Below are positions 44,831-56,217 of a DNA stretch of 64,000 bases, piece after piece. Position numbers and translations under genes: made by a program. Under the pieces are notes generated by a model that did not search any database, was not told the DNA's origin, and saw only the letters and a list, made by a program, of their open reading frames with translations. Numbering within the stretch: position 1 is the first letter of the stretch; every line of letters begins with the position of its first letter. This DNA is from Cannabis sativa (Eukaryota; Streptophyta; Magnoliopsida; Rosales; Cannabaceae), in assembly GCF_029168945.1 (NCBI RefSeq), contig NC_083601.1:68933595-68997594 (forward strand), given 5' to 3'.

Positions 44831-47141
44831 TGTAAAGACTGCTTAGTTTAATTTGGAAATTAGCGGTTAATCATGTTTAATTATGGAAAATTATTTATAG
44901 ATATTGAAATAATTATTTATGCTGTTATTATTGAATTCTGAAATGCATTTTATGTCATATAGTGATTTTTATAATTTTGCATTTCCGGTGCCCGGTAACA
45001 TGGAACTCGGTGTTTTACTCAGTAAAATCACAACTTAGTATGTTAGTATATTGGGACGGTTTATTAGTCATTGGGAATGTCGGTTTTGGCCGAGAATTTA
45101 GAATTTCTCAAAAATACCCTTTAGTGCCCTTTATGTTATTTTAAGTGAGGAGGGGCAAAATGGTCATTTTTCCCCATTTATTTTTTGTCCTTTAGTGGAC
45201 TTAGTAAGTGGAAAATGGATGTTATATTATGTTTTATTAGCTGATGTGAGTAATTAAAATTCATTATTTTCATTTTTCAAAGTTTCAAAAGTTAGAAAAT
45301 TGTGAAAAAGCTCTCTCTCTTTTCCTCTCTATTCGGCCCTCCTTCGGCAGCAAGGAGGTGGATTTTCCTTTGTGATTCAAATATTTTCCAGCAAGTTTAA
45401 AGTAATTCTAGTAGAGGTAAACCTTGTTCTAGCTTCATTTCTTTGTTTTCTTGGAATTTTGGAAGAATTTGATGGTTTGCATGCTTAGTTTAGGTTGATT
45501 TTGTTGTTGTTTCAAAGGTTTAATCTTGTTATTTTGAGTAGATTAGAGTTAGTTTGATGCATGTTGTTTGCTATAATTCAAGCTTGGTAGTTTTTAGCTC
45601 AAAATTGTAGTTTTCAAAGAAAAGTGATGAAGTTTGTTGCTGTAGTTGTTGCTGCTGTTTAAAGGTGTTTTCTGGAGTTTTATTATGTTGAAATAGGTTG
45701 AGTTATACTTGTTTTAGTGGCTGTTTGGAGGGTTTGTCAAGTTTTGAGTTTTTGAACTCAATCTTGAACCTCCAATGGTGAAATGAGTTTCTGTGGTTGA
45801 AGCTCGATTTTTATGCTTTGGATTTGTTCTTAGGGGTATCTAGAAAAGGTCTGGAAGATTTGATATGCTTTGAGTTCGATTTGATGGAGTTATGAATTTT
45901 TGATTTTAGTCTGCGAGGAAGCGGAATTCCGGTTGTGCATCTGGAATTCCGGATGGGGTTCTGAAATTCCCAGAACCGGAATTCCGGTTGGGAGATTTTC
46001 GGGAACCCTAGATTTTCTCGTTTTTATGTCATTTGCGGTATTGCCATGCTTTTTATCGATAGGGAAACTTTTAGTTTCTAGTTTAAGTCCCCGGGAAGTG
46101 ATTTAGCGTATCACTTATCAGTGTTGTGATTGTTATGGTTTAGGAGCCTGTAAATCGTCGTGCAGTTAGTTCCACTCAGGTTGACCGGGACACCTAAATT
46201 CGGAATCCAGGTAAGATTAGTATAACAGTATGCATATGTATTACATGTTTAGCGTGCATGTAGGAAGCCTGTTAGATTACATTAGATATGTATGTTGGCT
46301 TCGAATCATCCGACTGTGTCACATCGGTACAGGCTAGAGTATGACTAGCAGCTGGAGTATGACCAGTGTACCAAGTATAGGCTGACACTGTATCACATCG
46401 GTACAGGCTAGAGTATGACTAGCAGCTGGAGTATGACCAGTGTACTGAGTATAGGCTGATACTAGGGTTGGTGGTTCTGTACTATTTGACGTATCACATC
46501 AGTACAGGCTAGAGTATGACTAGCAGCTTGAGTATGACCAGTGTACTGAGTATAGGCTGATACTGTAACACATCGGTACAGGCTAGAGTATGACTAGCAG
46601 CTGGAGTATGACCAGTGTACCGAGTATAGGCTGTTACTTGTCAATAGTACCGTCTTATGAACGTTCAGGACTCAGTATCGTGTGGGACACGGCAGTTAGG
46701 GTTATGGGCAGGGGTATGGGCGTCTGATCATAACTCGGGATTTATGTATGATATTTGATTATGCTTTTCTTACTGAGTTTGTCGACTCACAGTGCTATGT
46801 TCATGTGTAGGTAAGGGCAAGGCCAAAGCTGTGGAACCGTGAGGACGAGCCTATGAAGATTGTACATGTCGGGGCGGTTAGGCCTGGAGCGTACGATCCT
46901 CGGGACAGCAGCGCTTTTGTAATTAGTCGCTAGGCGACAAGTATTTTATATTAGACAGTAAACTTTTGCAAAGTGTTTTGTAATCGGGATCCCGAGTATT
47001 TTGATATAAATATTTTATAAGTTTAATTAAAAAGCAAAAATTTTAATTAATCACGATTTCCATAAACCTCGTTGATTAGCAACGAGCTACACAATATGTT
47101 TAAAAATCACGTAATACGCCTATGCTAGTTAGGGTTTTACA
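44831..47141 (+). repeat. Gypsy B 3' LTR
   Basis: Starts TGTAAAGACTG, ends GGGTTTTACA, and is followed by CAAGC. It has four repeat units at about 46317-46630, as in the 5' copy. It is 33 bp shorter than the 5' LTR, in part from a missing piece near 45995 within the palindrome segment. Confidence 0.93.
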
Positions 47142-48167
47142 CAAGCAGTATCGTCTCAACTAGTATGGGGACCATGGGTCTATATAACCGAGCTTCTAAT
47201 AAGTCGAACCGAATTTACCAAGTAAATTCCCTAACTTATTAATTCCTTATTGAATCCACTCTTAGAACTTGGAATTGCACTCTTAGTCATATAGAACGCT
47301 CTATATGTTCAACGATATAGATACGTCATTAGTTATCCATTGTTATAATCCTAATTTGATCAATGATCCTCTATATAGATGATTTACACTATAAAGGGAT
47401 TAAATTACCGTTACACCCTACAATGTATTTTATCCTTAAAACACTTAACCCTGTATAAATGATATTTCAGCTAAGTGAAATGAGTATCCACCATTTCTTT
47501 TCGTTTGGTTAAGCTCGAAAGAAATCATCCTTTACTTTCTATTTGCCAGATAGAAGTTATAGATTCCATATTTATGTTAGCGCTCCCACTCAATTGCAGT
47601 ACCGTGTTCCCAAAATGTACGTATCACCCTGACCCAAAAGTAGGCTTAACTAACAAATCAAAGAACACGAATAACACTCTTGAGATTGAACCTAATCATA
47701 TCAGGATTAAGATCATTTGATCTAGGATCAACAGGTGATATTGAATTGAATAGATATCACGGTAAGTTTTAATATATCTAATTAAAGTTCATTATCGGTC
47801 CCTTTCGATGTACTCCATACATCCGATACTGGTAAACTTTGCCAATGTCCTGGAAAGGACATAACACTTTTCCAAGGTGTAAGAATACCTATCGCTGATT
47901 ATACCATGTCAGTCTAAATCCAGTGTTCTGACAAATCAAGGAATAAACTTTCGAACATATAATTAAGATTATATTCCAGTGTGCTGACAAAACTATAATC
48001 ATTAACAAATTCATATGTTCTGAACTTAAATAGAATTCATACATTATATATATAATCATGAAATAAATCATGTGAACCATGCGACATAAAGTGTTATTTC
48101 TGATCTTTATTAATAAGTAAATCTGATTATATTGAAATGGGTTTTATTTAGGGCACAAAACCCAACA
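47142..48167 (-). mobile_element. Copia 3' LTR, right part (minus strand)
   Basis: Continues the LTR from 23358 and ends at 48167 with CCCAACA, the minus-strand start TGTTGGGTTTTGTGCCC. The CAAGC at 47142-47146 is the duplicated target of Gypsy B. Confidence 0.88.
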
Positions 48168-49600
48168 AACTCCCACTTGCACTAATATAAAACAAAATGT
48201 GCATTTCAAATAATCTCAACACCTTGATATACAAATCAAGTGTAATAGTAGTAAACTCCTCGTGATAGGATCTGACAGGTTGAATTAAACACAACCTCTT
48301 CTCCACCATTACTCTTCCTTAATCACAAAATCCTTGATAATGTGAAATTCCTCTCTATATGTCTACTCTCTTGGGATACTGGATTCTATACTTTTGGCAA
48401 CTACTTCTTGGTTATTCAGGAAGTAGCACTAGTAGTTAAGGCAAGTTGGAACAGTGCCACAAATGTATAGAACTATCCTTAGACTGAATAAGTACCTTTC
48501 CTACAACTTTAACATTCAGTCTCTTTCTGGTAGACTAAGAGACTTCAGATAGGTTTTTACACTTCTCCAAAATCACTACTCCACCCCCAGAGTAATCACC
48601 ATTTTATCAGCAGACTTTCTAGCACAAAGGCAAGTCTTGAAATCTGTTGTGGTGTAGTCTAAGAGTTTTAAACACACCCTTATTGACTAACATATAGTTC
48701 CTCTTCTTAATCTTAAGATTTACTTGATTGTCTTCCAATGTTCCTCTCTTGGATTAATCTGATATCTACTCATTACTCCCACTCAACATTAGGTGTCTGG
48801 TCTAAGGCATACTAAAGCATATCTGGCACCTCTCACTGTTGATTAAAGAAATTCTTTCATGGCTTTATCTTTTCTGAAATAGTTGAGACTTTTCCTTAGA
48901 TAAATAAAATCTATGCATAGAAGTTGTGAAGCTTCTATAGATTGCCATTGGACAGAAAATGCTTCAACATCTTACTAAAGTAAGTTGCTTGCATTAGAGT
49001 AAGTAATTACCAGGTATACCACAAGCCATAGGTTTAGATAAACTCAAACCTATAATACTAGGAACAGAAAGTTTTGTTAAGTCCATTGAATGGACTTATT
49101 AATGAAAATTTCCTTTTATGTCCTTGTAATAGAAAACTTTAGGTTACTCCATGTGAATGGATCAAACTATAGTTCTCTTGGCTTTTCTTCTTAGTTTCTT
49201 ATCTTGACAATCCATTACTTGTTTAAACTCACAATGGATTTTAATCACTAGTGTCTTCCGAGTCATAAGAAGGTGAGTTCCTAGAAACTCTCCCGCTACG
49301 ACAAGGTACCGTGAATTATGTCTAAGAAAACTAAATGGTATTGACCTCTTTGGTTGCGTTAAGACAGCAGAGGTAGTGGGATCATCTTGTAACGAATAAG
49401 ATGATAGAACACTTATGGAATCAAGAAAAAAAATATCTCCTTTATTTGCTACTTTATTTTCAGACTTAGTCATTCTCTTAGAAAAGTAGTCTTTGTTTAA
49501 ACAAACACTTTCTTATCTATTTCTTAAGAGAAAATATAGAATGACTTTATATGATTTATAGACCATTCATCCAATGATATGTCATTGAGCTAATTCGAAA
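48168..49600 (-). pseudogene. Copia pol relic (minus strand)
   Basis: Directly next to the LTR, the minus strand reads a polypurine-type AAGTGGGAGTT (48168-48178), so this is the 3' end of the interior. Upstream of it are traces of RNase H (a HIER-like phrase about 200 bases away). A 103-codon frame at 49473-49162 looks like the variable segment between integrase and RT of Copia pol (DDPTTSAV followed by a basic stretch). Stops are frequent and the RT core itself is not recognisable. Identification rests mainly on the LTR and polypurine context. Confidence 0.6.
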
Positions 49601-51542
49601 TGAATAAGCTAAGAGGAATTAGGATAATTTCGTTTTAAATAAGAATCCAACGATTCTCCGATTAGCGAGAGTGAAAGTAATCTTATTTATACACTCTTCT
49701 TGTTTCATATTGTAAAATACTAGTCTAAGGTGTCATCAAATCATGAGCAGCTAGATGTTGCATATACAATATTTATCTTTCGAGATCAAACACTATTATG
49801 TTAGTCTAATGGTGAAAATACATTAGGGATTTATCTCATTAGAAAAACAAACCAAGTTAGACCAACAATGAAGATTCGAAATTAAACTACAATTTAATAA
49901 CAGAAAATAACATGGTTCAATATAAATTCATACACAATTCAGAAATTATTAATCACATAGCAAGTAGGAATAATAAGTGAAAATACTAAAACATACAATC
50001 CTAAATTATTTCCAAGGTCTTCAACAAACTGATATCAGTGTCCCGTTTAGGCGAGAGTCAATGATACCATCCATTGAATAGAGTTGTCAGCTCATCTAAA
50101 ATGATAAACCTTCTAGCAACCTTTTATTCGATCAAGATTGAAATCCGCGTTGTCCCGTTTAGGCGAGATTCAAGGCTATTCTATCTTATGAGCTTCCACC
50201 ATTGTTTCATATTCTTGCAAGTCTTATACAGTCGCCACCATTAGGGTGATCAATACTATATAAAAAACTTACAAGATTACTTATCTTTCGAGATTAAACG
50301 GTGCTAACTTGCTAATGAATGTTCCTCCATTACGGAGGATTACTCACTAAAACAATAGCTATGTAAAACGAACAATGGAGATCGAATATCCTAACAATAA
50401 AGCTCATTATTTAATGAAAGTTGTATTTTCTTCTGAAACTTATTTTAATTTATATATTTTAAATATATATATTTAATTATTTAATTAAAATTTCCAATTT
50501 AGAATGAAAAATTCTAAATATAAATTTTAATGTAATATTTATAAATTATACTTAGATGGATATGAAAATAACGTGAATTATTTCCAACTTAGTAATAATT
50601 TCCAATAAATATTTAGAAAATTATTCAATTTAAGTTGTTTCAAAATTAATTTAAATTAATTTACAACTCAAATTTAATTTTCTATAAATATATATTGCAT
50701 TTCGAAAAATGAAGTGTATAAGAATACTACTTTCGAAAATGCTTTAAAATAAAATAAAAATAAATCCAGGAAAAATTATCCTAATTTTATGTTGGCCCAA
50801 AATTAATTATAAAATTAATTTACAACAAAAATATAATTTTCCTATTTAATTAAATATTTAAGAAAAGTTTCAAATATTTAAGTATCATGATTAAGAATCA
50901 ACTTAAATAGTAATTTTCTATTTAATTAAATACACTAGATTAATACTTCAAACAAAACAGATAATATCTATCTAGACTTTCATTGACTGATTAATTCAAT
51001 TTCTAATTATAATATATTTAGTTCATTTATTTTAATTAACCATTAAATGAAAAAATCATTGATTTAAGTTGGTCCAAAATTAAAATAAATAATTTTCAAC
51101 TTTAATCTATTTTTCAAATAAAATTCGAAATTTCTGCATTAAAGAAATGCAATTTCGAAATTTTGGAAAAAAGATTAATAAAATAAAATAAAATATATTT
51201 TGAAAATTATTCAGATTTAAGTTATTCTGAAATAAGATTCCAAACTTAAGATAATTTTCAACTTTAATTAAATAACATGAAAATAATAATATTTAAGTAT
51301 CATGATGAAAATCAACTTAGATATTGAATTTTCAATTTAATTAAATGTATTAAATTCAAGAAATAAATAATTATTAATTTCACAATCAATGATATTTTCC
51401 TATTTTAATATTAGAAATAATAACTAGTATAGAAATAACTATCTAGAATATACATCATTAACTAAGTGTTTTTCTAAAATTAACTTTAAAATATTAAATG
51501 AAAAATAAATTACATATATTTTAAAAGTTAATTATGTTGCTA
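49601..51542 (-). mobile_element. Copia non-coding leader (minus strand)
   Basis: Similar in order to 56218-58850. It contains two copies of CCCGTTTAGGCGAGA (about 50042 and 50154), GTCGCCACCATTAGGGTGATC-like sequence (near 50230), and long AT-rich aatttaagttg-type runs. It ends in TTATGTTGCTA, where Gypsy C is inserted; TGCTA should be the target duplication, with its right copy outside the window. Confidence 0.65.
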
Positions 51543-53885
51543 TGTAAAGACCGCTTAGTTTAATTTGGAAATTAGCAGTTAATCATGTTTAATTATGGAA
51601 AATTATTTATAGCTATTTAAATAATTATTATGCTGTTATTATTGAATTCTGAAATGGATTTTATGTCATTTAGTGATTTTCATAATTTTGCATTTACGGT
51701 GCCCGGTATCATGGAACTCGGTGTTTGGTTTAGTAAAATAACAACTTAGTATGTTAGTAGATTGGGACGGTTTATTAGACATTGGGAATGTCGGGATTGG
51801 CCGAGAATTTAGAATTTCCCAAAATACCCCCCTTTTTAGTTCCCTTTATGTTGTTTTAGTGTGGAGGGGCAAAATACTCATTTTGCCCCAATGATGTTTT
51901 CTCCTTTAGTGGACTTAGTAAGTGGAATTAAATGTGATTTATGTGAGTTTTGTTGGCTGAAGTAAATGTTATTACATGCAATTTCTCTCATTTTATAAAA
52001 ATTGGAAAGTTAGAAAAAAATTAGAAATTTTAAAGGAAAAGCTTTTTCTCACAACTTTCTCTCTCTATTTTCGGCCTCCTTGAGCAGCAACGATCTTTGA
52101 ATTTTTCTTGTGAATTCATCTCCTTTTTGGTGTTCTAATCAAGCTAGGTTAGCTAATCTCTCTCTCTTTAAGGTTGTTGAAAATTATAAAAAAAAATGAG
52201 TAATGCATGCGTGGTTTTGAGTTGGTGTTGCTGCTGTGTTTTTAATGTTGTTTCTGAAGTTTAAAGCATGATTAATTGAGTAGAGTAGAGCTAGGTTTGA
52301 TGCATGATTGTAGCTTTGTCTCAAGCTTGGAAGTTTTTACTCAAAAAGTTAGTTTTCAAAGAAAAAATGAAGAATCTGTTGCTGTTGCTTTTGTTGATGC
52401 TTGCTGTTGGTTTCTGCAGTTTCTATAGGCTTGATTATGTAATTTTATTCAAGGTTTAATGCATGTTAGTTAGATTTAACCAAGTTTGAGTTTTGAACTC
52501 AAAGCTTGGAGCTTTAATGGTGATTTTCGATTCTGTGTTTTCTGGGCTGTGTAGATGCTTTAGAATTGTTTTTTGGGGTATTTAGAACAGGTCTGGAAGT
52601 TTTGGTGTGGTTTGGAATTGATTTGAGCAAAGTGTGAATTTTTGAAGGTTTCCTGCGAGGAACCGGAATTCCGGTTGTGCATCCGGAATTCCGGATGGGG
52701 TTCTGAAAATTCCCAGAACCGGAATTCCAGTTGGGCAACCGGTCTGCCGGTTGGGTGATTTTCATGAACCCTAGATTTTCTCGTTTTTATGTTATTTGGG
52801 GTATTTCCATCCTTTTTATCGATAGGGAAACTCTTTGTTCCTAGTTTAAGTCCTCGGGAAGTGATTTAGCGTATCACTTATAGTGTTGTGATTGTTATGG
52901 TTTAGGAGCCTGTAAACCGCCGCGCGGTTCGTTCCAGTCAGGTTGACCGGCACACCTAAATTCTGAATTGAGGTAAGATTAGTATAACAGTGTGCATATG
53001 TATTACATGTTTAGCGTGCATGTAGGAAGCCTGTTAGATTACATTAGATATGTATGTTGGCTTCGAACCATCTGACTGTGTCACATCGGTACAGGCTAGA
53101 GTATGACTAGCAGCTAGAGTATGACCAGTGTACCGAGTATAGGCTGATACTACGGTTGGTGGTTCTGTACTATTTGACGTATCACATCGGCATAGGCTAG
53201 AGTATGACTAGCAGCTGGAGTATGACTAGTGTGCCGAGTATGACTAGCACATCGGTACAGGCTAGAGTATGACTAGCAGCTGGAGTATGACCAGTGTGCC
53301 GAGTATGACTAGCACATCGGTACAGGCTAGAGTATGACTAGCAGCTGGAGTATGACCAGTGTACCGAGTATAGGCTGTTACTTGTCAATAGTACCGTCTT
53401 ATGAACGTTCGAGACTCAGTATCGTGTGGGACACGGCAGTTAGGGTTATGGTCAGGGGTATGGGCGTCTGATCATAGCCCGGGATTTACGTATGTTTGTG
53501 ACTTATGCTTTTCTTACTGAGTCTGTCGACTCACAGTGCTATGTTTATGCAAAGGTAAGGGCAAGGCCAAGGCTGAAGAACCGTGAGAGCGAGCCGGTGA
53601 AGATTGTACATGTCGGGGCGGTTAGGCCTGGAGCGTACGATCCTCGGGACAGCAAGGCTTTTTGTAATTAGTCGCTAGGCGACAAGTATTTTGATTAGTC
53701 AGTAAACTTTTGTAAAGTGTTTTGTAATCGAGATCCCGAGTATTTTTGTATAAATATTTTATAAATTAATTAAAAAGCAATTTTTTTTAATTAATCACGA
53801 TTTCCATAAACCTCGTTGATTAACAACGAGCTGCACAGTATGTTTAAAAATCACGTAATACGCCTATGCTAGTTAGTGTGTTACA
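51543..53885 (+). repeat. Gypsy C 5' LTR
   Basis: TGTAAAGACCG to GTGTTACA, 2343 bp. Clear palindromes at about 52659-52696 (aaccggaattccggtt, atccggaattccggat) and four repeat units with CACATCGG at about 53079-53376. Confidence 0.93.
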
Positions 53886-53888
53886 ATT

Positions 53889-53900
53889 TGGTATCAAAGC
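53889..53900 (+). other. Gypsy C primer-binding site
   Basis: TGGTATCAAAGC, one mismatch from the methionine tRNA complement. Confidence 0.8.
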
Positions 53901-54166
53901 CACCAGGTTGTCTTTCGAAGATCGTCACGACATGTACAATCATCATCAGCAGTTAGCTCGTTCTACGGTTTCAGTAAGCTTTTATTGCTTTAGTAGCTTA
54001 TTTGTTTATGATGAAATAAGAAAAGCCTGATAGGAAGCATGTTAGTAGCCTGCTAGTAGAATAGGGGCATGTTTTGTTTTTAATTTCCAAATTAAGCGGA
54101 ATTAGTAAGCTCTCGTTGATCGTGACCTGATGTGCCAACTCGGGGTTTCGAGACTGTTCAGACTAG

Positions 54167-55085
54167 ATGGACGCCAGGCGAAATACCAGGAGTCAGGGCA
54201 GCTTGGTCGGGTCAAATTAGGGTCAGGGAGCTCAGTTTTCCCCAAGTGCTAGGGGTCGTGGTAGAGGTCCCAGGGGCAGAGCTCGTGGTCGGGGTGACGA
54301 TAACCCGCCACTGGCTACCCAGGCTGCCCAAGCCGATCAGGATGCCCAGAATTGGGAGACTAGGTTTGCTTAAATGCAAGCCAGAATAGAGGAGCAAGAT
54401 AATGAGATTCAGAGATTGAGACAGCAGGGTGCTCCTGCAGTGCCTGTTCTAGAAGTTCTTGTGGCACCCGCCCCTGCTGCCCAAGCCGAGATAGTAGTAG
54501 CGGCAAACAGAATGGAACCCCCGTATGAAAGATTCCGCGAGCAGACACCTCCAGTTTTTCTGGGAGGTCCGGACGTCATGGAAGCCGAGCAGTGGCTAAC
54601 AGTTATTACGGGGATATTGAATTTTATGAGTGTGACCGAGTACACAACTCAGTTTGATCGATTGGCGAGGCTGGCCTCGGGAATCGTGCCAACCGATTTT
54701 TGTAAGAAAGAAAAATATCTTGATGGACTTAATATGAAGATCAAGTATGACCTTATGATCGCTACCGACGACAAGACCACCTATGCTGAGATGGTGGAGA
54801 AAGCACTACGAGCTGAGGGCGCAGTTGGATGTATGTTGGAGTCAGTTAGGACTCAAGTGAGTGGCGGGGCTCCTACCCCTCCTGCATCAGGTTTCAGTAG
54901 AGGAGGTAGTGGTTCGTTCGGCCATGGACCAGAAGAGAAAATCATCCATTGCATCCGGTGGCTCGGGGCAGAACAAGAGGTTAAGAGGGAACCAGAATCG
55001 AGGCGGTCGTCAGGGTAGTGTTGAGACCCGTTATTCCTACCCGGAATGTCCCATTTGTAAGAGGCATCATCCGGGTGAGTGCTAA
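54167..55085 (+). pseudogene. Gypsy C gag (decayed, same internal deletion as B)
   Basis: Starts with ATG 54167. There is an in-frame TAG near 54219 and a TAA near 54371. The frame is then open with the 70-codon gag deletion (join near 54629), until a 4-bp TTCG duplication near 54912 shifts it. TAA at 55083-55085 is in the same place as in Gypsy B. Confidence 0.85.
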
Positions 55086-56217
55086 GGTCAGGGATACTTT
55101 CGGTGTGGCAGCCAGAATCTTTAGTAAATTGGATAGACCATGGGATAGGTATGAATCAGTGTTTGGAACCCTTTTACCTGGCGGAGAGTTAGTTATCTCC
55201 AAAAGGTGGATTAGGTCTATGCCGATCAGAATAGATGGTAGAGAGTTAAGTGCTCACTTGATAGAGATGAGCCTAGTAGAGTTCGATATTATTTTAGGAA
55301 TGGATTTCCTATTTAAATACTCAGCCAGTATTGATTGCAAGAGGAAGATGGTGATCTTCCATCCGAAAAGTGAAGAACCATTTGTGTTTGTTGGTTCAGT
55401 TAGGGGATCTCGGATCCCGGTGATTTTGGCCATGTCAGCTAAGGAATTACTGCATGGAGGTTGTTTAGGGTTTCTAGCCGTGGTGATGGACACCATTTGG
55501 CCAGATACCATTCGGCCAGAGGACATCAAGGTGGTTCGGGAATTTCTAGATGTTTTTCTCGAAGAACTTCCAGGGTTACCACCTCAGTGGGAGATTGATT
55601 TCGTTATAGATTTGGCACCAGGAGTGGAACCGGTTTCCAAGGCTCCGTATAGAATGGCTGTAGCCGAACTTAAGGAATTAAAGATTCAGCTTCAGGGGTT
55701 GCTTGACATAGGGTTTATTCGGCCTAGTGTGTCACCCTAGGGAGCGCCGGTTTTGTTCGTCAAGAAGAAAGATGGAACTATGAGGATGTGTATCTATTAC
55801 AGAGAATTAAACAAGCTAACAGTGAAGAATAAATATCCACTACCTAGGATCGATGATCTGTTCAATCCACTTCAGGGGAAGACGGTCTTTTCCAAGATTG
55901 ATCTCCGATCGGGTTATCACCAGTTAAGAATCCGAGAGGAGGACATTCTGAAGACGGCTTTCCGTACTAGGTATGGACATTACGAATTCTTGGTTATGTC
56001 GTTTGGACTAACCAATGCTCCTGCAACATTCATGGATTTGATGAATAGAGTATTCAAGGATTTCCTCGATATCTGTGTGATTGTGTTTATCGACGACATC
56101 CTTGTGTACTCTCAGTCAGAAGAGGAGCATGAGTTACATCTTCAGATGGTTTTGCAGCGGCTTCGGGAGCACAAGCTTTACGCCAAATTCAAGAAATGTG
56201 AATTCTCGCTATCTCAG
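55086..56217 (+). pseudogene. Gypsy C protease/RT fragment
   Basis: Directly after TAA, the second knuckle and the protease DSGA motif are missing. Next to Gypsy B, 203 bp are deleted between two TGTGGCA words (join at about 55103-55113). The rest of the protease domain and RT follow, with TAG at 55738-55740, a Tyr codon at 55795-55797 where A and B have Asp, and FIDD at 56086-56097. Ends at the Copia junction. Confidence 0.85.

Larger units (their letters stand above)
23359..47141 (+). mobile_element. Gypsy B: chromovirus split by a CACTA element
   Basis: LTRs at 23359-25702 and 44831-47141, primer site, gag-pol and polypurine tract as in Gypsy A, flanked by CAAGC at 23354-23358 and 47142-47146. 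A 14,390-bp CACTA element interrupts the integrase. Without it the Gypsy would be about 9.4 kb. Several nonsense and frameshift mutations and a 210-bp gag deletion make it defective. The two LTRs differ by more scattered substitutions than would be expected for a very recent insertion. Confidence 0.93.
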
